Assembly (NCBI GenBank): GCA_951394045.1
Contig: OX595991.1
Location: forward strand, 2,790,001-2,854,000
Length of the DNA stretch: 64,000 nucleotides
Origin: Nitzschia sp. DOCU1
Lineage: Eukaryota; Bacillariophyta; Bacillariophyceae; Bacillariales; Bacillariaceae
Direction of reading: 5' to 3'
In this document: positions 40,199 through 50,899 of the stretch, piece by piece
Numbering within the stretch: position 1 is the stretch's first letter
Layout: the number at the start of each line of letters is the position of its first letter
The notes under the pieces: model-generated
Seen by the model: the letters and a program-made list of their open reading frames with translations, nothing else
Database searches by the model: none
Told to the model about the DNA's origin: nothing
Translations under genes and position numbers: made by a program

Positions 40199-43100
40199 AT
40201 GGGTCGTTCTGGTAGCAAGAACGACCACCGCAGGTCCTCTGCTGGCCGTGGAAGAGGCGATGGACGGAACGTGGCAGGGTTGTTTCAAAAGCTGATGCGT
40301 GATCAAGAGGCCACCATGCGAAGCCGTCACCAAGCCCTTCGTTTTCTAGAGGGCATGGGGTCGTTTTCTTCCAAAGTGGAGCTATTGAATCAAATGACGG
40401 ATCGTCGAAACAATGGTGAGCGGTGTTTGTCTGGCGTGTTGGGCTTTATTGAGAGCCCAAAGGATATCACCGAACTCTTGGCGCCGTTGATTCAATTTGG
40501 AGTTCATCCCGACACAAGCAAACCGTTGTATCGGGAATTGCGCAACAAGTACCTCTACATGATTTACCTCGTACCTATGTGGAAGGAGTTTGTTGCTTCG
40601 CAAGATATTGCGATGTTGCCTCAAGAAACGATGGACTTGCTTTGCCTATTTCTGTCGCTAGTCGCCAAGGCCTACGGCGAGGTCAGAGCGAACCCTTTCG
40701 TAGCCACCATCGCAAAGGAACTTCGTGCTCGCCAAGACATAAAACAAGCACAGACGCTATGCACTATACTGCTTGTTGACGAAAAGGAGAAGCTTCAGGA
40801 TACCAAGTCGCGTGCCGCCCAACATGGGGACGGCGCTGAGAATCAAGAAGTTGCCTGCTGGGTTACCGATCGAGTTCCTCCAGGAGATCGCCACAACAAC
40901 GATCACTTGAACTTTCGTGATATCTCGATTGTCCCGACTGCTGAGGAACTACGGTGCCAAATTCCGCCTTATCTACCACTGGCGACCGATGAGAATAGAA
41001 TCCTGGACGACCCAGTGGTGCATCTACTGGACAAGAACTTTCGTTTGCTACGAGAGGATGCCATTAGTACCATGCGCCAGTGCCTCACGGAGAGGAAACG
41101 CTCGTGGCATAACGCAAGAATAATTGGGCTGGATCTCAGCCAAAACTCTCTCTCGTTCAAAGTACAGCTTGATCCGCCGTCCACTAGCACGTTCGATTGG
41201 TCACGAGCAAAGGACTTATGTATGGTTCTGTGGTGGCCTTTTTAGACGGAGAAGGTAGGATCGAGCGAACAGGCACGGTCACGGTTCATCAATATGATAC
41301 CGCCAACGAATGGCTTAAGGACCCCGATGGTCCGATCATTGGGGTAACGTTTGAAGACGAAGCAACCTTTGACACTATTGTCAAAGAATTGGTTTTAAAC
41401 AGAGCCAACAACAATGAATACAATCAAATGAGGCGCGCCGGGAATAGAGAAGGCACGGCAAAAAAGCTTGAGCGGATGGAAACATACGAGCTCTTGGAAG
41501 TCTCCAAGTCGTTCTTCTCGTACCAACCGACCCTAAAAGCACTTCAGAAAATGGATCACATTCCTTTCTCAGAGGAGATCCTTCGAACAGCGTCAGCGGG
41601 AAGCCCAGGCTATATTCCTGGTCGTGTTTCTTTCCCTTCCATTGGAGGATATCAAAGCTTCACAATGTCAGTCACCGACATAAACGCGGAAAAGCTCATG
41701 GAGCGTTCCTCCTTGGATGAATCGCAAGCACGTGCTATCCATCACACGTTGAGTTCAAGAGTATCTCTGATTCAGGGACCACCCGGTACAGGAAAAACGT
41801 TCAGTGAGTAATTGTGGCTGTAAAATACAAGTTGACGGTGGCTTGTACTCACAATGTTACGTTTGTTAGTTGGGGGCCTTCTTGCGCAAATAATCAGGAT
41901 GAATACCGATGAAACGATTCTGTGCGTGTGTTACACCAACCATGCTCTAGATCAATTTCTAGAGCACCTCATGGACTCTGGAGAAACTCGTATCGTTCGT
42001 CTTGGTGGTCGGACAAAATCTCCACGCCTATCAAGGTTCCAGCTTCGAGAACTTGCTCGAGCTAAGGGGGGCAGAGACAACGAAGTGGCCTTGCAAATTA
42101 AGCGCCTCGATGCGCGAAAGCACAGATTGCGCGAAGAATTAGAGGAAGCAGTTGCACTATTAGATGTTACTGTCGAATGGAAAAGCCCAAGCGGTGGGGC
42201 GAAGGGGGTGTTGGCAGACGAGTATCCACATTTGCTCCCATTTTTGACACTTCCTGGAACGGACGATGGATTTCATCGGATTGGCCGAAAGGGGAAAAAT
42301 ATGTCAGAAGATCACCTGTGGAAATTGTGGAAGACGGGTTCTGACATACCTGCTTTCCTCCTGGGCGCCTACAACGGAGATAAGGTCGAGGAGCTTGTCG
42401 AGTTTTGGAGCCAATCCGTCGATCAAAGAAATCGACTTGTCGACCAGATCGAAGATACCATTATCAACGAGGTAATGCCTGGAATCAATTCTGTTATGGG
42501 AGAAATGCGCGACATTTTTAGGGAGCGGGACGCGTTACTACAAGCCGGAGATTTGGACATTCTTCAACAGGCTCGAATCATAGGTGCCACAACTTCGGGG
42601 GCTGCAAGGTATCGCGACATATTATCAGCCGTTTCTGCTGGGGTGATAATAGTCGAGGAAGCCGGTGAAGTGCTTTAAAGTCACGTTCTAACGTCGCTGT
42701 CGGCTACCAATGACAATAGTAATGGCGGGGAAACGAAGCACTTGATCATGATTGGTGATCACAAGCAGCTTCGACCAAAAGTCGAGAGCTTCAATCTCAC
42801 GAAGGTTGCTGGGAATGGATACGATCTTGATATCTCCTTGTTTGAACGGCTGGTTCGAAGTGGTTTACCGGCGGCGAGCCTGGCTGTTCAACACCGAATG
42901 AGGCCAACAATATCTCAGTTTTGTCGTCAACAGACATACCCCGCGCTCATCGACCATGCCTCCGTTTCGACCTTTCCCGATGTAAAGGGTGTATCCTCAA
43001 ATGTTGTCTTCATTGACCACAACTGTATTGAAGATAATCAGGAGTCCCCGGCGCACCTCAGAACACAGCGAACAAACACGACAAAGTCGAACCAATTCGA

Positions 43101-45707
43101 AGCAGACTTTTGCGTAGAAATCGTCCGTTTTCTCTTGCTGCAGGGCTACCATCATAGTCAAATTGTTGTTTTGACGCCATACCTTGGACAACTTTTCAAG
43201 ATCATCGGTACAATGAAGTCGCGTCTACATGATGTCGAGGCTTACATCAGTGAGCAAGACCTCGAAAACTTCGAGGATGATGCAAGACAAGAAATTGAGA
43301 GCAAAACAGCGAGAGGCTCATCGAGTTCCGTCCGGTGCTCATCGATCGACAACTACCAAGGCGAGGAAAGCGATATTGTCGTAATTTCACTAGTCCGCTG
43401 CAACAACAGAGGGGCGATTGGCTTTCTAAAAGAAGAGCAACGCGTGAACGTGCTCTTGTCTCGCGCTCGCTACGGTATGTTCATCGTGGGGAGCTCCAAA
43501 ACACTTTTGCAGAGCCCCGCCGGACGAGAAACGTGGAGCGGAATTTTGAGCATGATGCAAGATCAAGCCTTGCTTCGCCAAGGTTTCCCAACTGTGTGTA
43601 CCGTGCATTTGGATGATGCGCCTATAGAGCTCTGCAAGCCTGCCGACTTCTCGCTAACAAGACCAAACGGAGGTTGTCAACGTCCATGCGAATGGCGCCT
43701 CTCCTGTGGGCATACATGCCCTCAAATGTGCCACCCTGTTGACAGGGAGCACAGGTTTGCCGAGGCTTTTTGTTGCGAACCTTGCAGAAGGACCCCGCCA
43801 GAATGTAATCGTGGGCACGCGTGCCCAAAACTTTGCAAGGAGCCTTGTGGGGAATGCAGGATTCCTATCGGCCCAATTCACCTAGTCTGTGGACATGTTA
43901 GCAATTCAATAACGTGCCACGACGCTCGTTCTGACACAGCGTTGGACCAATACTCGTCCCGGTGCAAAGAGCGAGTCCAAATGGCATTCCCAAATTGCGG
44001 CCATGAAACAGAGACAACCTGTGGCAACGCAAGATCGGAGTCTCCCAAGTGTTCGGAGCGATGTGGCAAGCTTGGGGAATGCGGCCATCCCTGTAAAAAC
44101 TCGTAAGTGTTGCTGCTGCGGTCACCGAATCGACATATTCAATGACCCTGAACTTTTATTGATTTCTTTCCACTTTTTTCTGCAGCTGCTCTTCGTGTGA
44201 TGGAAATCATGGATGCAAAATGAAGTGCGAGCGCTCACTGTTCTGCGGACATGCATGCGGTGCCGCTTGTCATCAAGATGGATGCCCACCTTGTGAGAAA
44301 AAATGCATTGTACAGTGCAAACACTCTCGATGCCCCAAATCTTGTTGCAACGCGGTAAGTCCAATCGAAGTCCACTTATAGATTATCGCAGAGTGACCCC
44401 CTCATGTCAACTTAACTCTCGAACCAGTGCGCTTCGTGTGTGGAAATGTGTGACTGGGAATGTGTCCATCAAGGCAAATGCCCTCTTGTTTGCGGTGCAC
44501 CGTGCACCCGACAGCCATGTAATCTGGTAAGTCATTTCCTGGACGAGTATAACGATGCGTTTTGCCCTCTGAAATGTCTGGCAATCTAATAATACCTCAG
44601 CGATGCCAGAAGTTGCTGGCCTGTGGTCACAGGTGCCCATCAGTGTGCGGCGAGGATTGTCCAGATAAGAAATTTTGCGTACAATGCTGCAGCCAACAGG
44701 TAAAAGACGAGGTTGTCGATGTTATTTGTTTTGAGGCCTATGGTGAGCACAACCTTGATGAAGACCCCGCGATCTTCCTCCCCTGCGGCCACTTTTTTGG
44801 AATGTCCACCCTTGATGGTCTGATCCGGTTGGAAGATGCCTATGCTGAAACAAATGATTTGCTTTCTCTACGTGGAAAGGTGTCGGATCGCCCATTTCCG
44901 TGCCCCACCTGTCGAGTTCCAATCCATTCCGTAAGAAGGTACGGGCGAATTACGAAGTACGCCATTCTCGAGAGTCTGGAACGGAAGCATATCACGCATA
45001 TCCGCCAGACGCTCCGTGACCTCTCTGAAGGACGGAAGAAAAATTTTGGTGTACTACGAAGGTTGCGGAAAGATATCGATCGGAGCCCAATGCGACTTGT
45101 TGGTGACGCTTGTCGCACACTAGGGCTCGAGGGGCTCGAACCAAGACCAAATACGGATTGTTTGCTTCGTCTTTTGACGATAATGAGCGAAGAATTTTCG
45201 TCGCGCTCCAAAGATATCGGGGATTCACATTACGAAGAAGCCGAAAATAGTTTCAAGGAGGGGATCGAGCTTGCGGACGATGAAAAGTATATAAGATCAG
45301 GGGCAGAGCTCCGCCTGAAATATGCTTCCTTTCTCTTAAAATGGATCGGCGTCAAGAATGAGCTCCGAAACGTAATCACGGAACAGCTGGATACGGTACT
45401 CGACCTTGCGGGTCACTTCCCTGACATGGTCGAAAGAGCTCGCGATCTCAAAAAGATTCTGTCGCCCATTTCTGCCGCCGAAATGAGGCAAGTTTTGGAT
45501 GCCATGGGCGACAGAAACGGCTACAACTATGGAACTGCGGCCAACGAACATTGGTATGAGTGCCCCAATGGGCATCCATACTTTATCGGCGAGTGCAGTA
45601 TGGCCATGCAGACTAGCACCTGTCCCGAGTGCGGTGAGCAGGTAGGAGGCGCCTCCCACCAATTGCTAGGAACAAACCGCCGCTGGCGAAGAATCAATAA
45701 TGTGTAG
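40199..45707 (+). CDS. ZNFX1-like SF1 helicase with NFX1-type zinc fingers, RING-like and RZ fingers (frame lesions)
   Basis: Exons: 40,199-41,803; 41,870-44,102; 44,186-44,354; 44,428-44,526; 44,601-45,707, with GT-AG introns of 66, 83, 73 and 74 nt. After a helical N-terminus comes a UPF1-type helicase: G-P-P-G-T-G-K-T (about 41,780), Walker B V-E-E-A-G-E-V-L, G-D-H-K-Q-L-R-P, Q-H-R-M-R-P, and D-N-Y-Q-G-E-E-S-D-I-V. NFX1-type Cys/His repeats follow, then a RING-like C-G-H-F-F with C-P-T-C, and a terminal RZ finger (C-P-N-G-H-P-Y-x-I-G-E-C with C-P-E-C). ZNFX1 homologues act in RNA surveillance, small-RNA inheritance and antiviral defence. Two lesions: a one-base loss near 41,204 before the L-M-Y-G-S motif, and a TAA at 42,676-42,678 where Glu of E-V-L-E is expected. 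It is a broken allele, a pseudogene or sequence error. Confidence 0.85.
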
Positions 45708-45779
45708 ACCGCTGCTAATAATCCTAAATAGTTCGTACGCAAATGGTCAACTAGGTTCCGGGTTCTCATCTTATGTAGT

Positions 45780-47987
45780 TCAATTCTCGATTTTGAGCCC
45801 CGGTACACCTTTAAGCCCCATTTTCCCAATCGTCTTCTTCTGCAAACTTGGTTGCTCCGACAGTCCATTCTCCTTTGCCCAGGTATTCGCTTGAGCAACC
45901 AGCTGTTTCTTGTCCCATTTAATTTTCTTGAGATGGCCATTGTAATATCCAAGCCAAGCACGATACGCCTGCTCCGCCGACAAGCGCAACGGTTTGTCCT
46001 TTGCTACATTTCGGAGCATCTGCGAAACAATGTCGGCCGGCTTCTTGCCTTCTGCCGGTGCGGTCGTCTCTAATGGCATGTCGCCGAGTTCTCGCTGCAC
46101 CATGTGATGCTCTTCATACGTGGACAAAAGCAAGGCTCCTTTACCGTCCTTACCAGCTCGAGCAGTTCTTCCAAGCCGATGAATGTACTGAGCTCGATCG
46201 GTCAAGCCTACTTGTAGAACAAACGTCACATCTGGATAGTCCATGCCACGAGCACTCACATCCGAGGAAAACATGACAGCATTCGTTGCTTCTCGAAACT
46301 CCTCTGATGCCTTTTCGCGCTGTTTTTGTGACTTTCGCGAATGAATTTCCAAAACTTTGTAACCAGTTAGCTTGGAGACGGAATTGAAAGCTTCAGCCAT
46401 GAAACCAGTTAATCGAGCCGTGGTGAAAAAGACCATGATCTTATAAGGCTTTTGGCTCGTTTCACGGTCCAAAATACTCGCCAAAGCCAGCATCTGGTGC
46501 TCTTGAGGGGTAACAATCAGTTGCTGCTGAACATGGAGATGCGTCTGATCTGCGTCTTCACCCACGGTATCAACAAAGTTGTATTTGGGTCGAAGTGCAA
46601 TGCTGGCAATTTCGGCAACCGACGATGGCACGGTCGCTGAGAAGAGCAGCGTCTGCCGAGTTTTCTCGCTGGGCTTGAGGAGACGCAAGATTCGTTCAAT
46701 GTCTGGCCGAAAGCCCATATCCAACAACTGATCCGCTTCGTCAAGGATGAGAGAGTCGAGATTGGTCATACGCTCCGCCAAGCCATTGTTTTGCAAATGA
46801 TCCAACAATCGACCAGGCGTCGCGACAACAATGGGTGTGATTCCCTTGAGACCCTTCAAGTCCAACTTAATGTTGGTTCCACCGACACAAGTCACAACTT
46901 TTTGAAGAGTCTTTTTATGAAAGGTGAGTAGCTTTTCCGTCTCTGTTGCGATTTGCTGGGCCAACTCTCGCGTGGGAGAAATCACCAGGCAATTGACATC
47001 CGACGCTGCATGATTTCGAGTAATCATTTTCTCTATTGTCGGAATCATAAATGCCAGCGTCTTACCGGTGCCAGTCTTGGCCTTGGCAAGAATATCATCA
47101 CCTTTGAGAATCAATGGCAAAGTCTCGGCTTGTACGACAGTCATGAGTTCATACTGAAAGACTTCAGCTAGAGCTCTGCGGCTTGGAGCCGAAATGTCCA
47201 GTTCTGCAAACTTGTGCTCTGTAATGTGCGCCGACTTTCTCGCAGCCGCGTCATCATTATTATCGCTCGTGGTGGTGTCGACGGACATTCGATCCACGAC
47301 CATGACATCCTCTGGTTCTTCTTGTGGGTCTGCCTTGACGGGCGCGGCTTCATGTAGAAACTTGCAGGCATCGCCTCTGTCGCAAGCTCCAGTCTTGGCA
47401 AACTGAAAACAGACATTGCTCCGCTTGGGCCTCTTGTTGGACGGGGCATTGTTAGTAGTCTTGTTATTTCCCGCATGTCTCTTGGGATTCGGCCTGTTGT
47501 TATTATTGTTATTATTGCGGCCATTGTCCTTTGCAACGTCCGCATTGTTCATTGCCTTGGAGGACGATGCCGCATTTTCAGTCGGATCGGGTCTGGACGA
47601 CGGAGGATTACCACCTCGGCCCCTTCCTCCTCCACCGCTTCCACCACCACCACGGCGCCAGTTGCTGTTTCGGCCACCTCCACGGCCACGACCACCACTG
47701 GCACCGCCACCACCTCGACCGCCGCCGCTGTTGCTGTTAGCATTATTCCGAGGCTTACTGGTGCCGCCACTGTTGCTGGGCTTGCTGTTTTTGTTTCCGA
47801 CTTGCATTGGTTCTGACATGATACTAGTAGTAGTTGTTGTAAAGGATTGTGAGTTTGCTTTTCGTTCGTAGTACTGACTAGAGGATGATAGTAACCCAAA
47901 TACAATGTGAGGAATGACTTGGACCATGACTTTGTGGGAGGTTCTGGGCAGACAGCAATGCCTTATCGTTCGGCATGCAAGATTCAT
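45780..47987 (-). CDS. DEAD-box RNA helicase with RGG tail and CCCH zinc finger (MSS116/RH26-like)
   Basis: 735 residues from the ATG at 47,987; the ATG at 47,819 (residue 57) is an alternative start if the leader is not a targeting peptide. A Gly/Arg/Asn-rich RNA-binding tail spans about 88-128. A CCCH finger (C-x8-C-x5-C-x3-H, residues 193-212) precedes the helicase core. Q motif region M-T-V-V-Q-A-E-T-L-P, motif I A-K-T-G-T-G-K-T (303-310), P-T-R-E-L-A-Q-Q, T-P-G-R-L, D-E-A-D (about 416), S-A-T, A-R-G-M-D-Y-P-D-V and H-R-L-G-R-T-A-R-A-G-K-D-G are all intact. The M-T-V-V-Q and L-A-K-A-K-T-G-T-G-K-T sequence points to the MSS116/plant RH26-RH31 group, often organellar. It converges on the ZNFX1-like gene with only 72 bases between stops. 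Confidence 0.88.
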   Translation of the reverse strand: MNLACRTIRHCCLPRTSHKVMVQVIPHIVFGLLSSSSQYYERKANSQSFTTTTTSIMSEPMQVGNKNSKPSNSGGTSKPRNNANSNSGGGRGGGGASGGRGRGGGRNSNWRRGGGGSGGGGRGRGGNPPSSRPDPTENAASSSKAMNNADVAKDNGRNNNNNNNRPNPKRHAGNNKTTNNAPSNKRPKRSNVCFQFAKTGACDRGDACKFLHEAAPVKADPQEEPEDVMVVDRMSVDTTTSDNNDDAAARKSAHITEHKFAELDISAPSRRALAEVFQYELMTVVQAETLPLILKGDDILAKAKTGTGKTLAFMIPTIEKMITRNHAASDVNCLVISPTRELAQQIATETEKLLTFHKKTLQKVVTCVGGTNIKLDLKGLKGITPIVVATPGRLLDHLQNNGLAERMTNLDSLILDEADQLLDMGFRPDIERILRLLKPSEKTRQTLLFSATVPSSVAEIASIALRPKYNFVDTVGEDADQTHLHVQQQLIVTPQEHQMLALASILDRETSQKPYKIMVFFTTARLTGFMAEAFNSVSKLTGYKVLEIHSRKSQKQREKASEEFREATNAVMFSSDVSARGMDYPDVTFVLQVGLTDRAQYIHRLGRTARAGKDGKGALLLSTYEEHHMVQRELGDMPLETTAPAEGKKPADIVSQMLRNVAKDKPLRLSAEQAYRAWLGYYNGHLKKIKWDKKQLVAQANTWAKENGLSEQPSLQKKTIGKMGLKGVPGLKIEN

Positions 47988-48341
47988 GATTGTGTCGAGT
48001 CATTGGAACAACTTGCGCAGATTGAGAAAGCGACAAAAAGAAGAAACGGTTTGGTTGGTGCGGAGGTCACTCGTGAGTCACGAACCACAATTCGCGATTC
48101 ACGGACGACTGCCTTGCGGTTATATTCGACTCACATGACTTTTAGAAGCGCACCGGCCCATTTTTAAATGTTGGCCGCCGGCACGGTCTCATCGCAACGG
48201 TCCACGAAAATGAAGTTTCTCATCTTCCATCATCCTCGTCGTCTTTTAACCATTGACGTCAACTAGTGGTACACTTTTCCACAAAGAGACAAAACCCTAC
48301 TAACACAAGACTCCATATTGCGTTTGTCTGTCTCACACATC
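47988..48341. promoter_or_regulatory. Divergent intergenic region
   Basis: About 350 bases between the DEAD-box helicase (minus) and the coiled-coil protein (plus). Contains TTGACGTCAAC (about 48,252), a TGACGTCA palindrome of the CRE/bZIP type, roughly 90 bases before the plus-strand ATG. This element also occurs in the 194-bp array units. Confidence 0.5.
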
Positions 48342-48809
48342 ATGGCATCGTCCGAATTGGATTTGGCGCGGCGGCATCTCGCCTTGACTCGCACTATCCA
48401 TGCCAGCAAGCAAGAGGAATTGGAGCAAGCCAAGGAACTGGTAGCTCGATTACAAGAACAAGTAATGCAAGCCAAGCAATACGTAGAAGAAGCACAAGAA
48501 ACAGTTCAAAACGTCGAGCGACGACTTGAAATAGTGGACGTGGATGAAGACCAGGAAAACCAAATTCCTACTAATGCTGGCGTACCATTGGCTCCGACAC
48601 ATCCGTTTGGCGGCAGTGGTGGCGACGACGACGAACGATCACCATCTCGAACATCTACAACACTTGAACTTATAGAAACAGGGAGATTTATGAATGGGAG
48701 TACCGCTGCGGTTCATCGGTCTCACATGCGATTACTACGAAGACTGGAACAAAAAATCAAACGCCGACAGAAACGAGAAAGAGATACTCATGACGCTGGG
48801 TCTGAATGA
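48342..48809 (+). CDS. Small coiled-coil protein of unknown function
   Basis: 155 residues from the ATG at 48,342; the open frame extends upstream only to a TTG. Residues ~1-65 form a continuous heptad-rich coiled coil (E-E-L-E-Q-A-K-E-L-V-A-R-L-Q-E-Q). An acidic patch and a low-complexity Gly/Asp/Ser linker follow. A basic helical C-terminus (R-L-L-R-R-L-E-Q-K-I-K-R-R-Q-K-R) could bind nucleic acid or act as a nuclear signal. I do not recognise a family. Confidence 0.6.
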   Translation: MASSELDLARRHLALTRTIHASKQEELEQAKELVARLQEQVMQAKQYVEEAQETVQNVERRLEIVDVDEDQENQIPTNAGVPLAPTHPFGGSGGDDDERSPSRTSTTLELIETGRFMNGSTAAVHRSHMRLLRRLEQKIKRRQKRERDTHDAGSE

Positions 48810-49162
48810 ATGAAAGAATCGCGTATTATTGTACTACTACTACACGGGGATGAACAACTTGGGGAAAAGTAGTATCCTGTCGCTAGGGTGCCAACGGCGT
48901 GACCAATGATGGTCATGCACGTAGCATTTCAGAATGTAAAGATGCCAGAATTAGCCTGCTCGTACGTCTATCTACTAGCTAGCTTGTTTATACTTCTCTA
49001 TCTTTGGAATGACGTTACTGTATCCAACCGGAAGTGCCGCCATTTTATGTTCTTGTCATGGAAAAAATTCGTAGCATCATCGTCGCGGCACGACTTTACG
49101 TCGATTTGCCAAGGACCTACTGTGCAGATTACAAAAAAATTGGAGAGCAGCTTTATAAGTCG
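48810..49162. other. Intergenic between convergent genes
   Basis: About 350 bases with no recognised gene. An 86-codon plus-strand frame here has one hydrophobic stretch but no support as a gene. Confidence 0.35.
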
Positions 49163-50899
49163 TTAGCATTGTTGTTGTAGCGCTAGTCTTGAGGAATCCT
49201 TCGTAACACCGAGGCCCGCCACCGCCTTGGCATCATCCCACAAACACTCATTCCAAATTTCAAAGGCCCAAAGATTGTTATCCGAGTCCACTTCTTGTCC
49301 GTCGCGATGATATTCTGCCATGAGTTGCAAGGGTTGTCCATACAAAAGATCTTTCACTTTGACATGGAACGAGTTGCCCAATTCAATCGAAAAGTTGTGA
49401 TAGTCAAACAAATGCTGCAAAAATTCAAAAGTGTAAATCTTGTCCGTCTGTGCCCGTGGCATTTCACTCTTGGCCATGAACCACTGATCGAGCTGTCGTT
49501 TGCGAGCACGTGCTCGTTCCAATGCATTTTCGACAGGATTGCGACGGCCCGTGAGGGAGAGTGCGGCATCGGTAGGTTCACAATGTTCTTTGGAGACGCT
49601 GCAGGTATTGTCAGGATCTACCGTCTCATCCTCGACCATGATGGTTCTCGGGGCACTTCCAAGAGGACTCAACACGTACGGCTCATCCACCTTTTCCAAT
49701 TTTGTCTGTAGCTGGGGTGCAAAGAAATGGACTACTTTCATAGCGGTCCACATGACCCACTTTGGGGGGAGTTTCCCACAAGGACGTGCCAATCGAGTAC
49801 CTGTTTGCAAGTTTGAAAACGCCAGGGGTGTTTTGAAGCGTCCCCGAACAACAGCTTGATAGCGGATAACTTTGTCAGCAAAGTAACCCTTCTTCTCGTC
49901 ATGCGGTTCTTTGGTTGTCCCTTCAGCTCCTTTAATGCGAAACAATAGCGTACCCTGGAACAGGGGCGTTTCAAAGTCTACAACCAAGGACTCTTTCTCG
50001 TCTTCGCACCCATTATTAATAGGAAGAACCATACAGAATTCGCAGTATTCGGGGGAGGATCTCTCATGGGCGGCGCTGGTCTCGCTGCCATTTGGTACTT
50101 GCTTCTGCTGTTTCCACTCCTCCTGAAGAACTTCCCACCAAGGAACAGTTTGCCCAGCTTTCCAAAGGTAATCCCTAGATCCTTCTTTTCGCACTCCCAA
50201 CACTCGTGTGCTGCCATTTGGTTTGGGTCTCAAAAGCATTGGTGCTTGGGGCCATTTAGATGGATGCAAATGAGGCAGTAAATGTCGATTGGAACTGCAT
50301 CGACAAAAGTTGGGCGACCCATCCCCCCGAAGTGAAGTAGTTGTTTCCACCATGGGAATGGCATCCTGCTGCCATTCCACGTCATCTTCTTGATAAATAC
50401 ACTCAAAGGATTCCAGCACAGGACTTGTTCGTTTCTTGGCCCATCCCTGAGAGGGCTGTTGTTGTTGCTGCTGCTTTGGGGAATTTCTTTTTCTTGATAT
50501 GGAAAACGTTTCCTCATCAGGCTCTGCCACTTTTAAGTAATCTGGTTCGCAGCATGCCAGGCCGAAGCTTGATGGTAGCATGCATCCACCTTTGGGGGTT
50601 TCTGGTCGGTGATGTTCTGGCTCGTCTGCCGCAATACTGGCATCCTGATCGGCATCGGCGTCGTTGTTGTTAATGCTGGTGGAATCCTCCTCCTCGTCCA
50701 GTTCACAAGGAACGCAATAATGAACGTGAATCCTTTCCATCACACTGTTGGAGGTATCACTGTCGCAATTCATTGTCCTTGATTCATCGTCGGTGGCGGG
50801 ATCATTATTAAGGATTGGTTCCGGTAGTACTAGTTTCGTTTCCGCTTTGGAGGCAGGCTTGGCAGAAAGTCGGGGGAAACACCTCCAAATCTTGCCCAT
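49163..50899 (-). CDS. DUF1769 (UPF0590-type) protein
   Basis: 578 residues from the ATG at 50,899 (M-G-K-I-W-R-C-F). The frame runs on to a TTG at 51,001, which I did not use. The N-terminal ~270 residues are low-complexity with acidic runs, a short poly-Gln and repeated Ser/Pro. The DUF1769 domain follows: F-E-T-P-L-F-Q-G-T-L-L-F-R-I-K, Y-Q-A-V-V-R-G-R-F-K, L-Q-T-G-T-R-L-A-R-P, L-P-P-K-W-V and P-Y-V-L-S-P-L-G-S in order, matching the family's P-x-F-x-G strand, Q-x-x-V-Q-G-R-F-K and S-P-L signatures. Family function is poorly known. A second, truncated copy lies after the N gap. Confidence 0.72.
   Translation of the reverse strand: MGKIWRCFPRLSAKPASKAETKLVLPEPILNNDPATDDESRTMNCDSDTSNSVMERIHVHYCVPCELDEEEDSTSINNNDADADQDASIAADEPEHHRPETPKGGCMLPSSFGLACCEPDYLKVAEPDEETFSISRKRNSPKQQQQQQPSQGWAKKRTSPVLESFECIYQEDDVEWQQDAIPMVETTTSLRGDGSPNFCRCSSNRHLLPHLHPSKWPQAPMLLRPKPNGSTRVLGVRKEGSRDYLWKAGQTVPWWEVLQEEWKQQKQVPNGSETSAAHERSSPEYCEFCMVLPINNGCEDEKESLVVDFETPLFQGTLLFRIKGAEGTTKEPHDEKKGYFADKVIRYQAVVRGRFKTPLAFSNLQTGTRLARPCGKLPPKWVMWTAMKVVHFFAPQLQTKLEKVDEPYVLSPLGSAPRTIMVEDETVDPDNTCSVSKEHCEPTDAALSLTGRRNPVENALERARARKRQLDQWFMAKSEMPRAQTDKIYTFEFLQHLFDYHNFSIELGNSFHVKVKDLLYGQPLQLMAEYHRDGQEVDSDNNLWAFEIWNECLWDDAKAVAGLGVTKDSSRLALQQQC

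Noticed and set aside
47416..47871. Plus-strand frame of 151 codons rich in Leu and Pro
   Set aside because: It is the antisense of the Gly/Arg-rich tail of the DEAD-box helicase; the composition is a mirror artefact.
49295..49711. Plus-strand frame of 138 codons across the DUF1769 gene
   Set aside because: Antisense shadow of the conserved domain; recurs after the gap only because the DNA is duplicated.
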